Translations under genes and position numbers: made by a program
NCBI RefSeq assembly: GCF_003545715.1
Contig: NZ_QVNU01000002.1
Span: forward strand, 62,001-126,000
Direction: 5' to 3'
DNA from: Taibaiella koreensis
Lineage (GTDB): Bacteria > Bacteroidota > Bacteroidia > Chitinophagales > Chitinophagaceae
Length of the DNA: 64,000 bases
Part shown: positions 1-7,234 of the stretch, in pieces
Layout of the letters: the number at the start of each line of letters is the position of its first letter
How positions within the stretch are numbered: the first letter of the stretch is position 1
The notes under the pieces: model-generated
Database searches by the model: none
Seen by the model: only the letters and a program-made list of their open reading frames with translations
Told to the model about the DNA's origin: nothing

Positions 1-817
1 TAAACGGGCGCTCGGTCCGGCTTCGGCCAAAAGGATCTGTATCCGCTTCAGGTTCCAGCGTTCCCTGCTTCATGAACTGCTTCACCATCCGGTCTTCCAG
101 CGAATGGAAGGTGATCACCGCCAGCCGTCCTCCTGGTTTCAGGCATCTTGGGGTCTGCTCCAGGAAGTTCTGCAATACACCCAGCTCATCATTCACTTCT
201 ATGCGCAGCGCCTGGAACACCTGTGCCAGGTAGCGATTGGGATTTCCCTTGATACAACCGGCGATCATATCTTTAAAGCCGTCGATCGTATGCACCGCCA
301 TTTTCTTACGACCCTCCACTATCGTTTTCGCCAGGGTACGGGCATTGCGGACTTCGCCGTATTGCTCCAGGATCTTGTGCAGCTTTGCTTCGGGATAATC
401 CCTTATGAGATCTGCCGCAGTAAAATCGCTGCGCTCATCCATCCGCATATCCAGCGGCGCATCGAAGCGGATAGAAAAACCACGCTCAGCCGTATCAAAC
501 TGAAAAGAGCTTACACCCAGGTCCACCAGTATACCGTCTACTTCAGGCGCCCCATGCAATTGCAGGAAACGGCGCAGGTAACGGAAATTCTCTTTTACCA
601 GCAATATCCTTCCGTCATCGGGCAGGTTCTGCCAGGCATCCTTGTCGTGGTCAAAAACGATCAGCCTTCCCTTGGGGCCCAACCGGCTCAGTATTTCCCG
701 GCTGTGGCCACCGCCACCGAAAGTGCCATCAACATAAATACCCGCCTCTTGTATGTTCAGGGCATCGACCGCTTCACGAAGCAATACGGAAGTATGATAA
801 TGCAATGGCTCTGTCAT
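1..817 (-). CDS. rsmH: 16S rRNA (cytosine1402-N4)-methyltransferase RsmH, 3' end cut by window edge
   Basis: The minus strand read from an ATG at 815-817 gives an open frame running off the left edge (272 codons; about 300 is usual), so the C-terminus is missing. It starts MTEPLHYHTSVLLREAVDAL and contains the SAM-binding stretch YVDGTFGGGGHS, then LVDLGVSSFQFD, an RGFSIRFDAPLDMRMD segment and, near the edge, GGRLAVITFHSLEDRMVK; all are RsmH (MraW) hallmarks. The family N4-methylates C1402 of 16S rRNA in the ribosomal P site. It lies 54 bp downstream of mraZ in the same direction, the conserved start of the dcw division/cell-wall cluster, whose other genes should lie beyond the left edge. Confidence 0.96.
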   Translation of the reverse strand, partial: MTEPLHYHTSVLLREAVDALNIQEAGIYVDGTFGGGGHSREILSRLGPKGRLIVFDHDKDAWQNLPDDGRILLVKENFRYLRRFLQLHGAPEVDGILVDLGVSSFQFDTAERGFSIRFDAPLDMRMDERSDFTAADLIRDYPEAKLHKILEQYGEVRNARTLAKTIVEGRKKMAVHTIDGFKDMIAGCIKGNPNRYLAQVFQALRIEVNDELGVLQNFLEQTPRCLKPGGRLAVITFHSLEDRMVKQFMKQGTLEPEADTDPFGRSRTERPF

Positions 818-871
818 GATTCGGCTTGTCGGCTAAAGAAAAGACCTGGCTGGTTGTCTGCTATGGGTATA

Positions 872-1336
872 CTACTGGAAGGGATCCATAAAACTGTTAC
901 CGAATACACTGTTGGCCAGCTCCGTGAGGTTGGCGCTTTGTTGCCTGATGTGCTCGTAATAGGTATCTTTATCCCAAATTTCCACTTTGTTGTCTACTGC
1001 CAGAAATACCAGGTCCTTTTTGAGGCCCGCAAATTCCTGTAAGGGTTTGGGGATCAGCAAACGACCTGCTGCATCCAGCTCTACCCGGTTGGCGCCGCCC
1101 AGCAATACCCTTTTGAGTGTGCTGGCCTGGCTGTTGAATTCATTAAGCTTTCCCAGCTTCGCGGCAAATTGCTCCCAGCTTTTTTCGGGATATAGTGTAA
1201 CGATATTGTTCAAACCCCTGCTGATAATGAAGCAGGTATCTTCCCCCTCCGGCAATTGCTTGCGGAAGCCGGAAGGCACCAGAACGCGTCCTTTGGCGTC
1301 CATCGATACTTCATATTCTCCTAAAAGGCTTGTCAT
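872..1336 (-). CDS. mraZ: MraZ, transcriptional regulator of the dcw cluster
   Basis: A 154-aa protein of usual MraZ length, with the two tandem AbrB/SpoVT-like half domains that form the ring-shaped DNA-binding protein. The first carries GEYEVSMDAKGRVLVPSGFR (residues 6-25) and the second ANRVELDAAGRLLIPKPLQE (about 82-101); the D-x-K/A-GR-x-L-x-P signature appears in both. MraZ binds direct repeats in its own promoter and controls the division and cell-wall genes. Here it is followed by rsmH and preceded by four 10-bp-spaced repeats that look like its operator (1353-1392), so autoregulation is likely. Confidence 0.97.
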   Translation of the reverse strand: MTSLLGEYEVSMDAKGRVLVPSGFRKQLPEGEDTCFIISRGLNNIVTLYPEKSWEQFAAKLGKLNEFNSQASTLKRVLLGGANRVELDAAGRLLIPKPLQEFAGLKKDLVFLAVDNKVEIWDKDTYYEHIRQQSANLTELANSVFGNSFMDPFQ

Positions 1337-1352
1337 TACAGGCTTTGATGCT

Positions 1353-1392
1353 ATTCAAACACAAAATAACACAATTTCCCACAATTTACCAC
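1353..1392 (-). promoter_or_regulatory. Probable MraZ operator: four direct repeats at 10-bp spacing
   Basis: Read on the minus strand, just upstream of mraZ, four 10-mers follow each other without gaps: GTGGTAAATT, GTGGGAAATT, GTGTTATTTT and GTGTTTGAAT. The first two are near-identical and the last two degenerate. This matches the known MraZ box arrangement of TGGKA-like pentamers separated by five bases, one helical turn apart. A TTATTTTG sequence at 1362-1369, one mismatch from the Bacteroidota -7 box TAnnTTTG, lies inside the array, so bound MraZ would cover the promoter. Confidence 0.75.
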
Positions 1393-1449
1393 TTGTATTT
1401 ATTGGGATTTTTTTCCACATATTAAAAAGGCCGAAAGGCAAGCCTGCAT

Positions 1450-1457
1450 TATCTTTG
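1450..1457 (+). promoter_or_regulatory. Bacteroidota -7 box TATCTTTG, probably for the globin gene
   Basis: TATCTTTG fits TAnnTTTG exactly. It points rightwards out of the mraZ/globin divergent region, with a predicted transcript start near 1463 and a leader of about 140 nt before the globin ATG. No clear -33 TTG element was found, so support is moderate. Confidence 0.45.
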
Positions 1458-1602
1458 CATTAATTGCTGCGCATTTTGGCTAAATAACTGTGGATAAACA
1501 GATTCACAATGTGCAAAACCCCAGTTTGATTGTGATTTACGACTTGAAATCAGTCAGCAATAGCGAAAATTTTGTGCATTATTTCTCAACTCAAGGATCA
1601 TT

Positions 1603-1998
1603 ATGGCACCAGCAGATATACAAAACAGGGAAGATATCGAGCTTCTGGTCAATGAATTCTACACCAAAGTGCGCGAAGATGCGCTGATTGGCCCCTTGTT
1701 CCAGGCTACTATCGCCTCCAAATGGCCGGAGCACTTATCAAAAATGTATGCTTTCTGGGAAACCGTATTGCTTGATCGCCATACTTACTCAGGTGCACCA
1801 TTCATGCCGCATGCGCGGTTACCGCTGGAACCAGAGCATTTTGAGCGTTGGCTGCAATTGTTTGACCGTACACTGGATACGCATTTTGCAGGGCCTGTGG
1901 CCGATGATGCCAGGGCGCGGGCATCCAAAATGGCTGTTATGTTCCAAGCCAAACTCGAATACCTGAAGGAACATGGCTCATTCAAACCGCTTTTCTAA
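1603..1998 (+). CDS. Group III truncated hemoglobin
   Basis: A 131-aa globin of the truncated group III (Ctb-like) type. Visible hallmarks are the N-terminal DIELLVNEFYTKVREDALIG, then WPEHLSKMYAFWETVLL, YSGAPFMPHARLPL with the proximal His of helix F, and HFERWLQLFDRTLD. The group binds O2 or NO with heme in the cytoplasm; proposed roles are in NO detoxification or microaerobic respiration. It stands alone on the plus strand, divergent from mraZ and about 1.9 kb from the cytochrome oxidase operon. Function inside the family is not settled, so no specific reaction is assigned. The start is chosen because the conserved globin region begins only seven residues later. Confidence 0.92.
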   Translation: MAPADIQNREDIELLVNEFYTKVREDALIGPLFQATIASKWPEHLSKMYAFWETVLLDRHTYSGAPFMPHARLPLEPEHFERWLQLFDRTLDTHFAGPVADDARARASKMAVMFQAKLEYLKEHGSFKPLF

Positions 1999-2212
1999 TG
2001 AAGAACAATTTCGCCGGGAAAAAGAAATCAGTAGTTGCGCTTCGTTCAGCTAATCATAATTTGTTAATAAACAATTAATTATTAGGTGATTTATGATGTA
2101 TAAATTGCCTTGTTATTAAGTAGAAAAGTGTTTTTTTCGAATTAATTAAAAAATAAAAGTTTATATTTAACTTTTTCTTTTACTTTGTGCCCATAATATA
2201 TCATTTGGTCAC

Positions 2213-3016
2213 ATGAAACATCTTTTCTCCCGCTCTTTCTTATTACTGATCGTATTGACTGCTACTGCTTTTTCCCAGGCAGCGGCGCAATGGTTTGGAC
2301 TTCCCGGCGTACTGCAACGTTACGAGATCGGCTATAGCTATTCTGTCGCTACAGCTACATACAAGCGAACCGAGGTAGCCAACAACGGCCTGGACACCTC
2401 ATTTTCCCAAAATGTCACTTCCAAGAATGGCTTCGGCGGCATGATAGGAACTGCCGTTCCCCTGAAGCGCCTCAGCGATCGTTGCATGCTGGCGCTGGGC
2501 ATCGGCTACACTTACAACATGTACACATGGGATTACAATACACCTTCGTTCAGCGGCGTTATTACAGACGATAATGGCAATGTAGTCTACGATTTCAGGA
2601 ACAGCATTTATTTTTCAGGCGTATCGATGCAGATGGGACTACCACTGAGCGCCGACTTCAAGTTTGGCAACGACGCCTTTCTTAATAAAAACGTGCGCTG
2701 GGGTGCCACCATGGGCATTGGTGTGATGCCAAGCGCCGCCATGACGGCCGATTTCGACAATGCCGGCTTCGGTTTCGGGGCCGCCCCTTTTGCGAAAGCA
2801 GAACTAAGCTTTTTTGCAGGCATTTGCTTCAAGCTCCGCGCCCAGTATGCTTACGGCTATATACCCTTTTACGATGGCAAAAATAACCTGGTCGGCAACT
2901 GGAGCGGCTACAACGTCAAAAGCAGCCTGATCGGCAAGCAGCAGATAACCTTTTCCCTTATCCTGATGCCCTTCTCCTGGGCCTGGAACGAGCGGGGCTG
3001 GTGGAACTCCTATTAA
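2213..3016 (+). CDS. Outer-membrane beta-barrel-like protein of unknown function
   Basis: A 267-aa protein with a clear signal peptide (MKHLFSRSFLLLIVLTATAF, probable cleavage after AAAQ near residue 26). The remainder is rich in alternating aromatic/glycine strands such as YEIGYSYSVATATYKRT, LALGIGYTYNMYTWDY and AELSFFAGICFKLRAQYAYG, typical of a small outer-membrane barrel. No specific family is recognised. TACTTTG just upstream (2181-2187) resembles a -7 promoter box with a roughly 20-nt leader. A strong hairpin (3040-3085) follows, so it is probably monocistronic. Confidence 0.8.
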   Translation: MKHLFSRSFLLLIVLTATAFSQAAAQWFGLPGVLQRYEIGYSYSVATATYKRTEVANNGLDTSFSQNVTSKNGFGGMIGTAVPLKRLSDRCMLALGIGYTYNMYTWDYNTPSFSGVITDDNGNVVYDFRNSIYFSGVSMQMGLPLSADFKFGNDAFLNKNVRWGATMGIGVMPSAAMTADFDNAGFGFGAAPFAKAELSFFAGICFKLRAQYAYGYIPFYDGKNNLVGNWSGYNVKSSLIGKQQITFSLILMPFSWAWNERGWWNSY

Positions 3017-3039
3017 TCCGGGCAATCCCTACTCCCGGC

Positions 3040-3085
3040 AAAAGGCCATAAATTTGATCGCTACGGATTAAATTTATGGCCTTTT
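3040..3085 (+). terminator. Strong hairpin terminator after the outer-membrane protein gene
   Basis: A perfect 16-bp inverted repeat (AAAAGGCCATAAATTT at 3040-3055 and its complement at 3070-3085) with a 14-nt loop. The arms end in A4/T4, so it could stop transcription in both directions. It lies 24 bp after the upstream stop and 24 bp before the next start. Confidence 0.75.
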
Positions 3086-3109
3086 GCTGATACAATACCC
3101 TTTAACCCT

Positions 3110-3805
3110 ATGAAGAAATTCCTGATCAAAACAGCAAAGAGATTGGGCTACCTGCTGGGCAGCATCCTGCTTTTGCTGCTGCTCTATGCCGGCGGCGCCT
3201 GGCTTTGCTCCCGGATACCGGTAAATGCCGATGCCCGTACACAAGGCCCCGATGATATCTCCATCTATATACGCACCAATGGCGTCCATACCGATATGGT
3301 AACGCCGGTATGCAATGAGATCATGGATTGGCGACCGATAGCACGTTTTCAGGATACCGAATCAAAAGATACAACCTTCAGATATGCCTCCTTTGGCTGG
3401 GGTGATAAAGGTTTCTACCTGCAGACGCCGCAATGGTCTGATCTTAAATTCAGCGTTGCCTTCAAAGCGGCGTTCCACCTTAGCTCATCGGCCATGCATG
3501 TCACTTTCTATCACCAAATGCCAACCAACGACCGATGCCGGGAGATCCGCATCAGTAAGGCCGAATATGGGAAGCTCGTGCAATACATCAGAGAAAGCTT
3601 TCGCTACGACAGCCTCAACCGTACCATCAATATTGTTACCCACAACGACGGTTACGGATCGGATGATGCCTTCTATGAGGCGACAGGCGCTTATGACCTG
3701 TTCCACACCTGCAATACCTGGGCCAACAATGCGCTTAAGGCTTGTGATCAAAGGGCCTGCCTGTGGACACCACTGGACAAAGGCATATTTTACCAATACC
3801 GGTGA
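3110..3805 (+). CDS. DUF2459 family protein (TIGR02117-like), membrane anchored
   Basis: A 231-aa protein with one N-terminal membrane segment (residues about 12-34, GYLLGSILLLLLLYAGGAWL) and an exported domain. DUF2459 hallmarks are visible: IRTNGVHTDMVTPV (about 54-67), FGWGDKGFYLQTPQW (about 94-108) and, near the end, HTCNTWANNALKA plus WTPLDKGIFYQY. The invariant His, Cys and Asn (NGVHTD, TCNTW) suggest a papain-like or NlpC/P60-like catalytic centre, but that is inference; the family has no established activity. It sits alone between two hairpins and is convergent with the oxidase operon. Confidence 0.85.
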   Translation: MKKFLIKTAKRLGYLLGSILLLLLLYAGGAWLCSRIPVNADARTQGPDDISIYIRTNGVHTDMVTPVCNEIMDWRPIARFQDTESKDTTFRYASFGWGDKGFYLQTPQWSDLKFSVAFKAAFHLSSSAMHVTFYHQMPTNDRCREIRISKAEYGKLVQYIRESFRYDSLNRTINIVTHNDGYGSDDAFYEATGAYDLFHTCNTWANNALKACDQRACLWTPLDKGIFYQYR

Positions 3806-3809
3806 TTTT

Positions 3810-3879
3810 CCCGTAGAGACGTTGCATGCAACGTCTCTACGGGCATGCAACATCTCTACAGGCATACAACGTCTCTACA
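3810..3879. repeat. 34-bp perfect palindrome with two further partial copies
   Basis: Positions 3810-3843 form a perfect palindrome with arms CCCGTAGAGACGTTGCA and its complement. It is followed at about 20-bp steps by two copies of its right half, GCATGCAACATCTCTAC (3843-3859) and GCATACAACGTCTCTAC (3863-3879). The block fills the gap between two convergent genes and may also act as a terminator. It looks like a REP/MITE-type dispersed repeat; short GTAGAGACG-type palindromes are common in some Bacteroidota and cyanobacterial genomes (general knowledge, not checked here). Confidence 0.8.
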
Positions 3880-3884
3880 AAAAA

Positions 3885-4481
3885 TCAGGAATAATAAGGA
3901 GCAATCATCCAATAGACCACCACACCGGTCACGGCAATATAAAACCATAAAGGCCAGGTATAGCGGGCCAGCTTTTTATGGCGGCCATATTCACCGGTAA
4001 GCGCGCGGTATGCTGTAAACAAGATGAAAGGAAGAATAACAGCCGCCAGGATAATATGGGTAATGAGGATGAAATAGTACAGATAGCGGATACCGCCTAC
4101 TGCAGCTTTCTCGGCCTCCGTCAATATGTTATCGTGATTGATATCTCCGAATTTGCTGTCGCCGGCAAACAGGTGATGCCCGATATAAAACACCAGGAAC
4201 AGCACCGACAACACAATGGCCACCATCATGATATTCTTGTGCAGGACATATTGCTTTTGCCTGACGGCCAGCAGGCCTGCGACCAGCAGGATGGCCACGG
4301 CCGAATTGATAATGGAATTGATAAGGGCAAAAATATGGACATTAAAGCCAAAGGGAAACGGGGGCGGCGGAATGCGGCTGAGGGAAGCCACTATTACAAA
4401 GATCACGAGTGAGACGATCGCTATGATCCAATTGGCTCTTTTGTCGTTCTTCTTTAATACAGGATTGGGTATCATTGACAT
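3885..4481 (-). CDS. DUF420 membrane protein of the cytochrome oxidase cassette, with EF-hand-like insert
   Basis: A 198-aa protein with about five membrane segments (roughly residues 18-36, 48-70, 84-102, 132-155, 175-193), last gene of the ctaB-cox operon. The family accompanies cox genes and is thought to help oxidase assembly. Conserved histidines occur in FNVHIFALIN, YVLHKNIMM, GHHLF and LITHIIL. Unusual is the loop after GHHLFAGDSKFG: residues 113-124 read DINHDNILTEAE, a canonical 12-residue EF-hand loop with ligands D113, N115, D117, T121 and E124, placed between two membrane segments. Calcium binding there is inference. The start gives a short cytosolic N-terminus, normal for the family. 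Confidence 0.88.
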   Translation of the reverse strand: MSMIPNPVLKKNDKRANWIIAIVSLVIFVIVASLSRIPPPPFPFGFNVHIFALINSIINSAVAILLVAGLLAVRQKQYVLHKNIMMVAIVLSVLFLVFYIGHHLFAGDSKFGDINHDNILTEAEKAAVGGIRYLYYFILITHIILAAVILPFILFTAYRALTGEYGRHKKLARYTWPLWFYIAVTGVVVYWMIAPYYS

Positions 4482-4512
4482 TGATTGATTCGTTCTAAAT
4501 CCGGATAGATGA

Positions 4513-5199
4513 TCAGCGACCGTGCTTTCTTTTTTCTACATTCAGGATATAAATATCGTCGGCGATCTTCTTGGTCTGGGTTTTGTCGAGACCATCAAAA
4601 TAGCCCCGTATATTCCTCGCCGTATCGATCAGGATCATCTTTTGCGAGTGTACAAAATCGCCGGGTACATCTGCATTTTCAAGCAGCAGTCCAAGCTCAT
4701 TTTTAGCATAATTAAAAATGCTGTCTTTGTTCCCGGTGAGGAACCACCAACGGTCATGGTCGGCCTCATAGCGATTGGCATATTCCCGCAACGCGGGTAC
4801 TGAATCCCGTTCCGGATCGACCGATATCGAAATAAACTGCACCAGCTCGGGGTTCTTTTTGATATAGGCCTTCTGAAGCTCCTTCATGTTGGCGCTCAGC
4901 CGGGGACATACCGAGGGACAGGTAGTAAAGATAAAGTCGATCACCAGCACCTTTCCCTTCAGATCCTTGTTCAGACTTACTTTCTGTCCCAGCTGGTTGG
5001 TAAGTGTAAGGTCCCTGACCTGGTGGAAAAAAGTATCCCGTACTACCTTGCCCTTCTCCATCCGGCTCACAATACGCTCGGGCCGGTAATAGGCCGGGAT
5101 ATTAAGCCTGCCGCTGGGTGTCACAAAAAAAAACAATAGCGGCACAGCAGCCGCTATTGTTATTCCTATAAGATACTTGATTATTTTATTAAGACGCAT
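4513..5199 (-). CDS. SCO1/SenC family copper chaperone for cytochrome oxidase
   Basis: A 228-aa protein anchored by one N-terminal membrane helix (about 8-27) with a thioredoxin-fold domain outside. Copper-binding residues are present: CPSVC (C94 and C98, in FIFTTCPSVCPRLS) and the distal His184 in GDFVHSQKMILID. SCO proteins deliver copper to, or reduce, the CuA site of subunit II. It lies 31 bp upstream of DUF420 and 59 bp downstream of the subunit IV gene in one operon. All three copper ligands are kept, so it should be functional. Confidence 0.94.
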   Translation of the reverse strand: MRLNKIIKYLIGITIAAAVPLLFFFVTPSGRLNIPAYYRPERIVSRMEKGKVVRDTFFHQVRDLTLTNQLGQKVSLNKDLKGKVLVIDFIFTTCPSVCPRLSANMKELQKAYIKKNPELVQFISISVDPERDSVPALREYANRYEADHDRWWFLTGNKDSIFNYAKNELGLLLENADVPGDFVHSQKMILIDTARNIRGYFDGLDKTQTKKIADDIYILNVEKRKHGR

Positions 5200-5258
5200 G
5201 TTACTGTTTCTTAAGCTCGGCTACAGATGATCAAATACAAACGGCTAGCCTGCGGTTA

Positions 5259-5705
5259 CTACCATTTTTTCACCTGCTCGGTCCGGGTATGCGCTTGAGT
5301 ATTGTTCATGCGCAGCCAGAAGTCGCCATCGGCCAGAAAGGCGATGATGAACCATATGAACAGGGAAAGTGGAATAATGATGGCCATAACAAAGTTCTTC
5401 TTCTCGTCGCCCAGGTGCATAAACACCCTTACGATCAATGCGGCTTTTACAACGGTAAGCAGCAGGAAGTAGAACGCGAGAAATACTTTGTTGAATGCGC
5501 CAGAATGATGTGCCCACAGACCGACCGCAACTTCCGCAATGGTAATGGCTGTAAGGATAAGGGTAATTTTCCAGATACGCTTTACCTGGCCTTTGCTTTC
5601 TGAAGAATTGATATCATGATGGTGACTCATTACGCCGGAGTACAGCTTGGACTGATCGCCTTCGTAAAGTTCCTGAACGTTGTCGCTATGATGATGTGCA
5701 GACAT
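5259..5705 (-). CDS. Cytochrome c oxidase subunit IV-like protein
   Basis: 148 aa from the chosen start (MSAHHHSDNVQELY). A longer frame exists upstream but would overlap the end of coxIII and adds residues unlike the family. A His-rich cytosolic N-terminus is followed by three membrane helices (about 50-70, 80-102, 110-130), with AFYFLLLTVVKAALIVRVFMHLG as in prokaryotic COX4 proteins. It is the small accessory subunit of a caa3-type heme-copper oxidase. It lies between coxIII (5761-6504) and sco. Confidence 0.88.
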   Translation of the reverse strand: MSAHHHSDNVQELYEGDQSKLYSGVMSHHHDINSSESKGQVKRIWKITLILTAITIAEVAVGLWAHHSGAFNKVFLAFYFLLLTVVKAALIVRVFMHLGDEKKNFVMAIIIPLSLFIWFIIAFLADGDFWLRMNNTQAHTRTEQVKKW

Positions 5706-5760
5706 GTTATAAATGCTTTTAAAGAATATTGAAGATAAAGATACCAGCTGACGGTTGCGG

Positions 5761-6504
5761 CTAGAGCAGGTAGAAGCAGGTAAATACAAATACCCATACC
5801 AGATCTACAAAGTGCCAGTAGAGGCCTACCTTTTCGATCATCTCATAATGACCGCGGCGTTCGTAAGTACCGTTAACCGTGTTTACCAGGATCATTACAT
5901 TCAGCAGCACACCGGAAAGTACGTGCATACCATGGAAACCGGTAATGGTAAAGAAGAAGTTGAAGAAGCTCGTGGTCGCATTGACGCCATCCTGGATGGA
6001 CATACCGGCATATACGAGCGGGTTGTAAAAATGCTCCAGGCTTTCCTTAGGCGTAGTAGCCGGATCGACAAAGCTGCCCCACCAGGCGCCTTCGCTGTGC
6101 AGATGCACCCACTCCCAGCACTGGCAGCTGAGGAACGCAATACCACCGATAATGGTGAACAGCAGCCATTTGATCACCGACTTCTTGTCTTTATAGTGAC
6201 CGGCGTGTACGGCCAGCACCATCGTTACCGAACTCAGGATCAGGATAAAGGTCATCAAGCTCACAAACATCAAGGGGAGGTTCTTATCGCCGAAGCCGGG
6301 AAAGGCCCTGAATACATGATTGGAATCGGGCCACACATTGCTGAAGAAACGCTTGGTACCATAGCTGATCAGCAGGGCACCGAAGGTAAGCGCATCGGAC
6401 AGAAGGAAGAACCACATCATGATTTTACCATAGCTCAGGTTAAAAGGGGAATGGCCGCCATCCCACTTTTTGATCTCCGCTGTAGTTGTAGTCGCTTGTG
6501 TCAT
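5761..6504 (-). CDS. coxC: Cytochrome c oxidase subunit III
   Basis: A 247-aa multi-pass protein. Family features are MMWFFLLSDALTFGALLISYG in the first helix, WEWVHLHSEG near the middle, ITGFHGMHVLSGVLLN and the final EKVGLYWHFVDLVWVFVFTCFY. Subunit III stabilises the catalytic subunit I and carries no redox metal. It is the third gene of the operon starting with ctaB; subunits I and II are not in the window. Confidence 0.95.
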   Translation of the reverse strand: MTQATTTTAEIKKWDGGHSPFNLSYGKIMMWFFLLSDALTFGALLISYGTKRFFSNVWPDSNHVFRAFPGFGDKNLPLMFVSLMTFILILSSVTMVLAVHAGHYKDKKSVIKWLLFTIIGGIAFLSCQCWEWVHLHSEGAWWGSFVDPATTPKESLEHFYNPLVYAGMSIQDGVNATTSFFNFFFTITGFHGMHVLSGVLLNVMILVNTVNGTYERRGHYEMIEKVGLYWHFVDLVWVFVFTCFYLL

Positions 6505-6638
6505 AAAACGGTAAAAATTTTTTTAATAGCTCAAAAGACGCTGCAAGTTAGTGTATGTTGTTTATTATTAAAAGCAACGGCGGCATATTTTTTCAAAACA
6601 GCTATGAGCCTGCCTTGTGGCCGCCGGGACAAAAAGGG

Positions 6639-7211
6639 TTAACGGTTCATAATAAAAAAGATGAACAGGTAAATCCAAAGCAGGTCTACGAAATGCCAGT
6701 AGGTGCTCGCGATCTCGAGGCCTGTGCTGCTGTAGGTTTTCACCTTGCGGCTATAGGTACGGAGCCAGAGGATCAGGAGCGTTGCCACGCCGCCAAGGAT
6801 GTGCAGTGCATGCACCAGCACGATCACGATCAGGTATTGAAAGGAAACATTATTGTTCCATTTCATCTGGAGATACAGGTCCTTAAATCCAAAATATTGC
6901 AATACGGTAAAAGCGATGCCCAGCAGGAAAGTAAGTGTTACCATGCTGCGGTGCAGGGGCATACGGCGCTGCTTAAAGCTGCGCAGGGCCAGGTGCAGCG
7001 TAAGGCTGCTGATGAGGATCACTGCCGTGGAAATATAGAATTCAACCGGCAGGCGGAAGGTTTCCCAATTGCCCTGGGAGCGACGCACGATATAGCCGCT
7101 GGTAAGGCCGCCAAACATCATGATGATGCTGCCGATAGCGATCCACATGGCAAACTTCTTCGGGTGTATCTTTCTTCTTTGGGTGCTTTTTTCAACCGTC
7201 ATCATACGCAA
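6639..7211 (-). CDS. Second cytochrome c oxidase subunit III-like protein
   Basis: A 190-aa protein with five predicted helices, shorter than the neighbouring coxIII but with the same C-terminal signature (ASTYWHFVDLLWIYLFIFF) and LVHALHILGGVATL in place of FHGMHVLSG. N-terminal segments include FAMWIAIGSIIMMFGGLTSGYIVRR. Bacteroidota cox loci often carry two such subunit III genes in a row; the shorter may match the part of longer subunit IIIs that lacks the first two helices. It follows ctaB by 23 bp. The start could also be one of the next two methionines. Confidence 0.9.
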   Translation of the reverse strand: MRMMTVEKSTQRRKIHPKKFAMWIAIGSIIMMFGGLTSGYIVRRSQGNWETFRLPVEFYISTAVILISSLTLHLALRSFKQRRMPLHRSMVTLTFLLGIAFTVLQYFGFKDLYLQMKWNNNVSFQYLIVIVLVHALHILGGVATLLILWLRTYSRKVKTYSSTGLEIASTYWHFVDLLWIYLFIFFIMNR

Positions 7212-7234
7212 ATGTAATCTTGAACCCTTCCCGC

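Noticed and set aside
104-1042. 312-codon plus-strand frame opposite rsmH and the end of mraZ
   Set aside because: Both minus-strand genes are unambiguous; the plus-strand frame is a shadow.
1490-1687. 65-codon plus-strand frame before the globin gene
   Set aside because: It overlaps the globin start in another frame and has no recognisable features; the globin frame is certain.
3824-3879. CRISPR-like reading of the repeated half palindromes
   Set aside because: The units abut with no spacers of constant length, there are only three, and no cas gene is nearby.
5755-6642. 295-codon plus-strand frame opposite coxIII
   Set aside because: It is fully antisense to a clear cytochrome oxidase subunit III and has no recognisable features.
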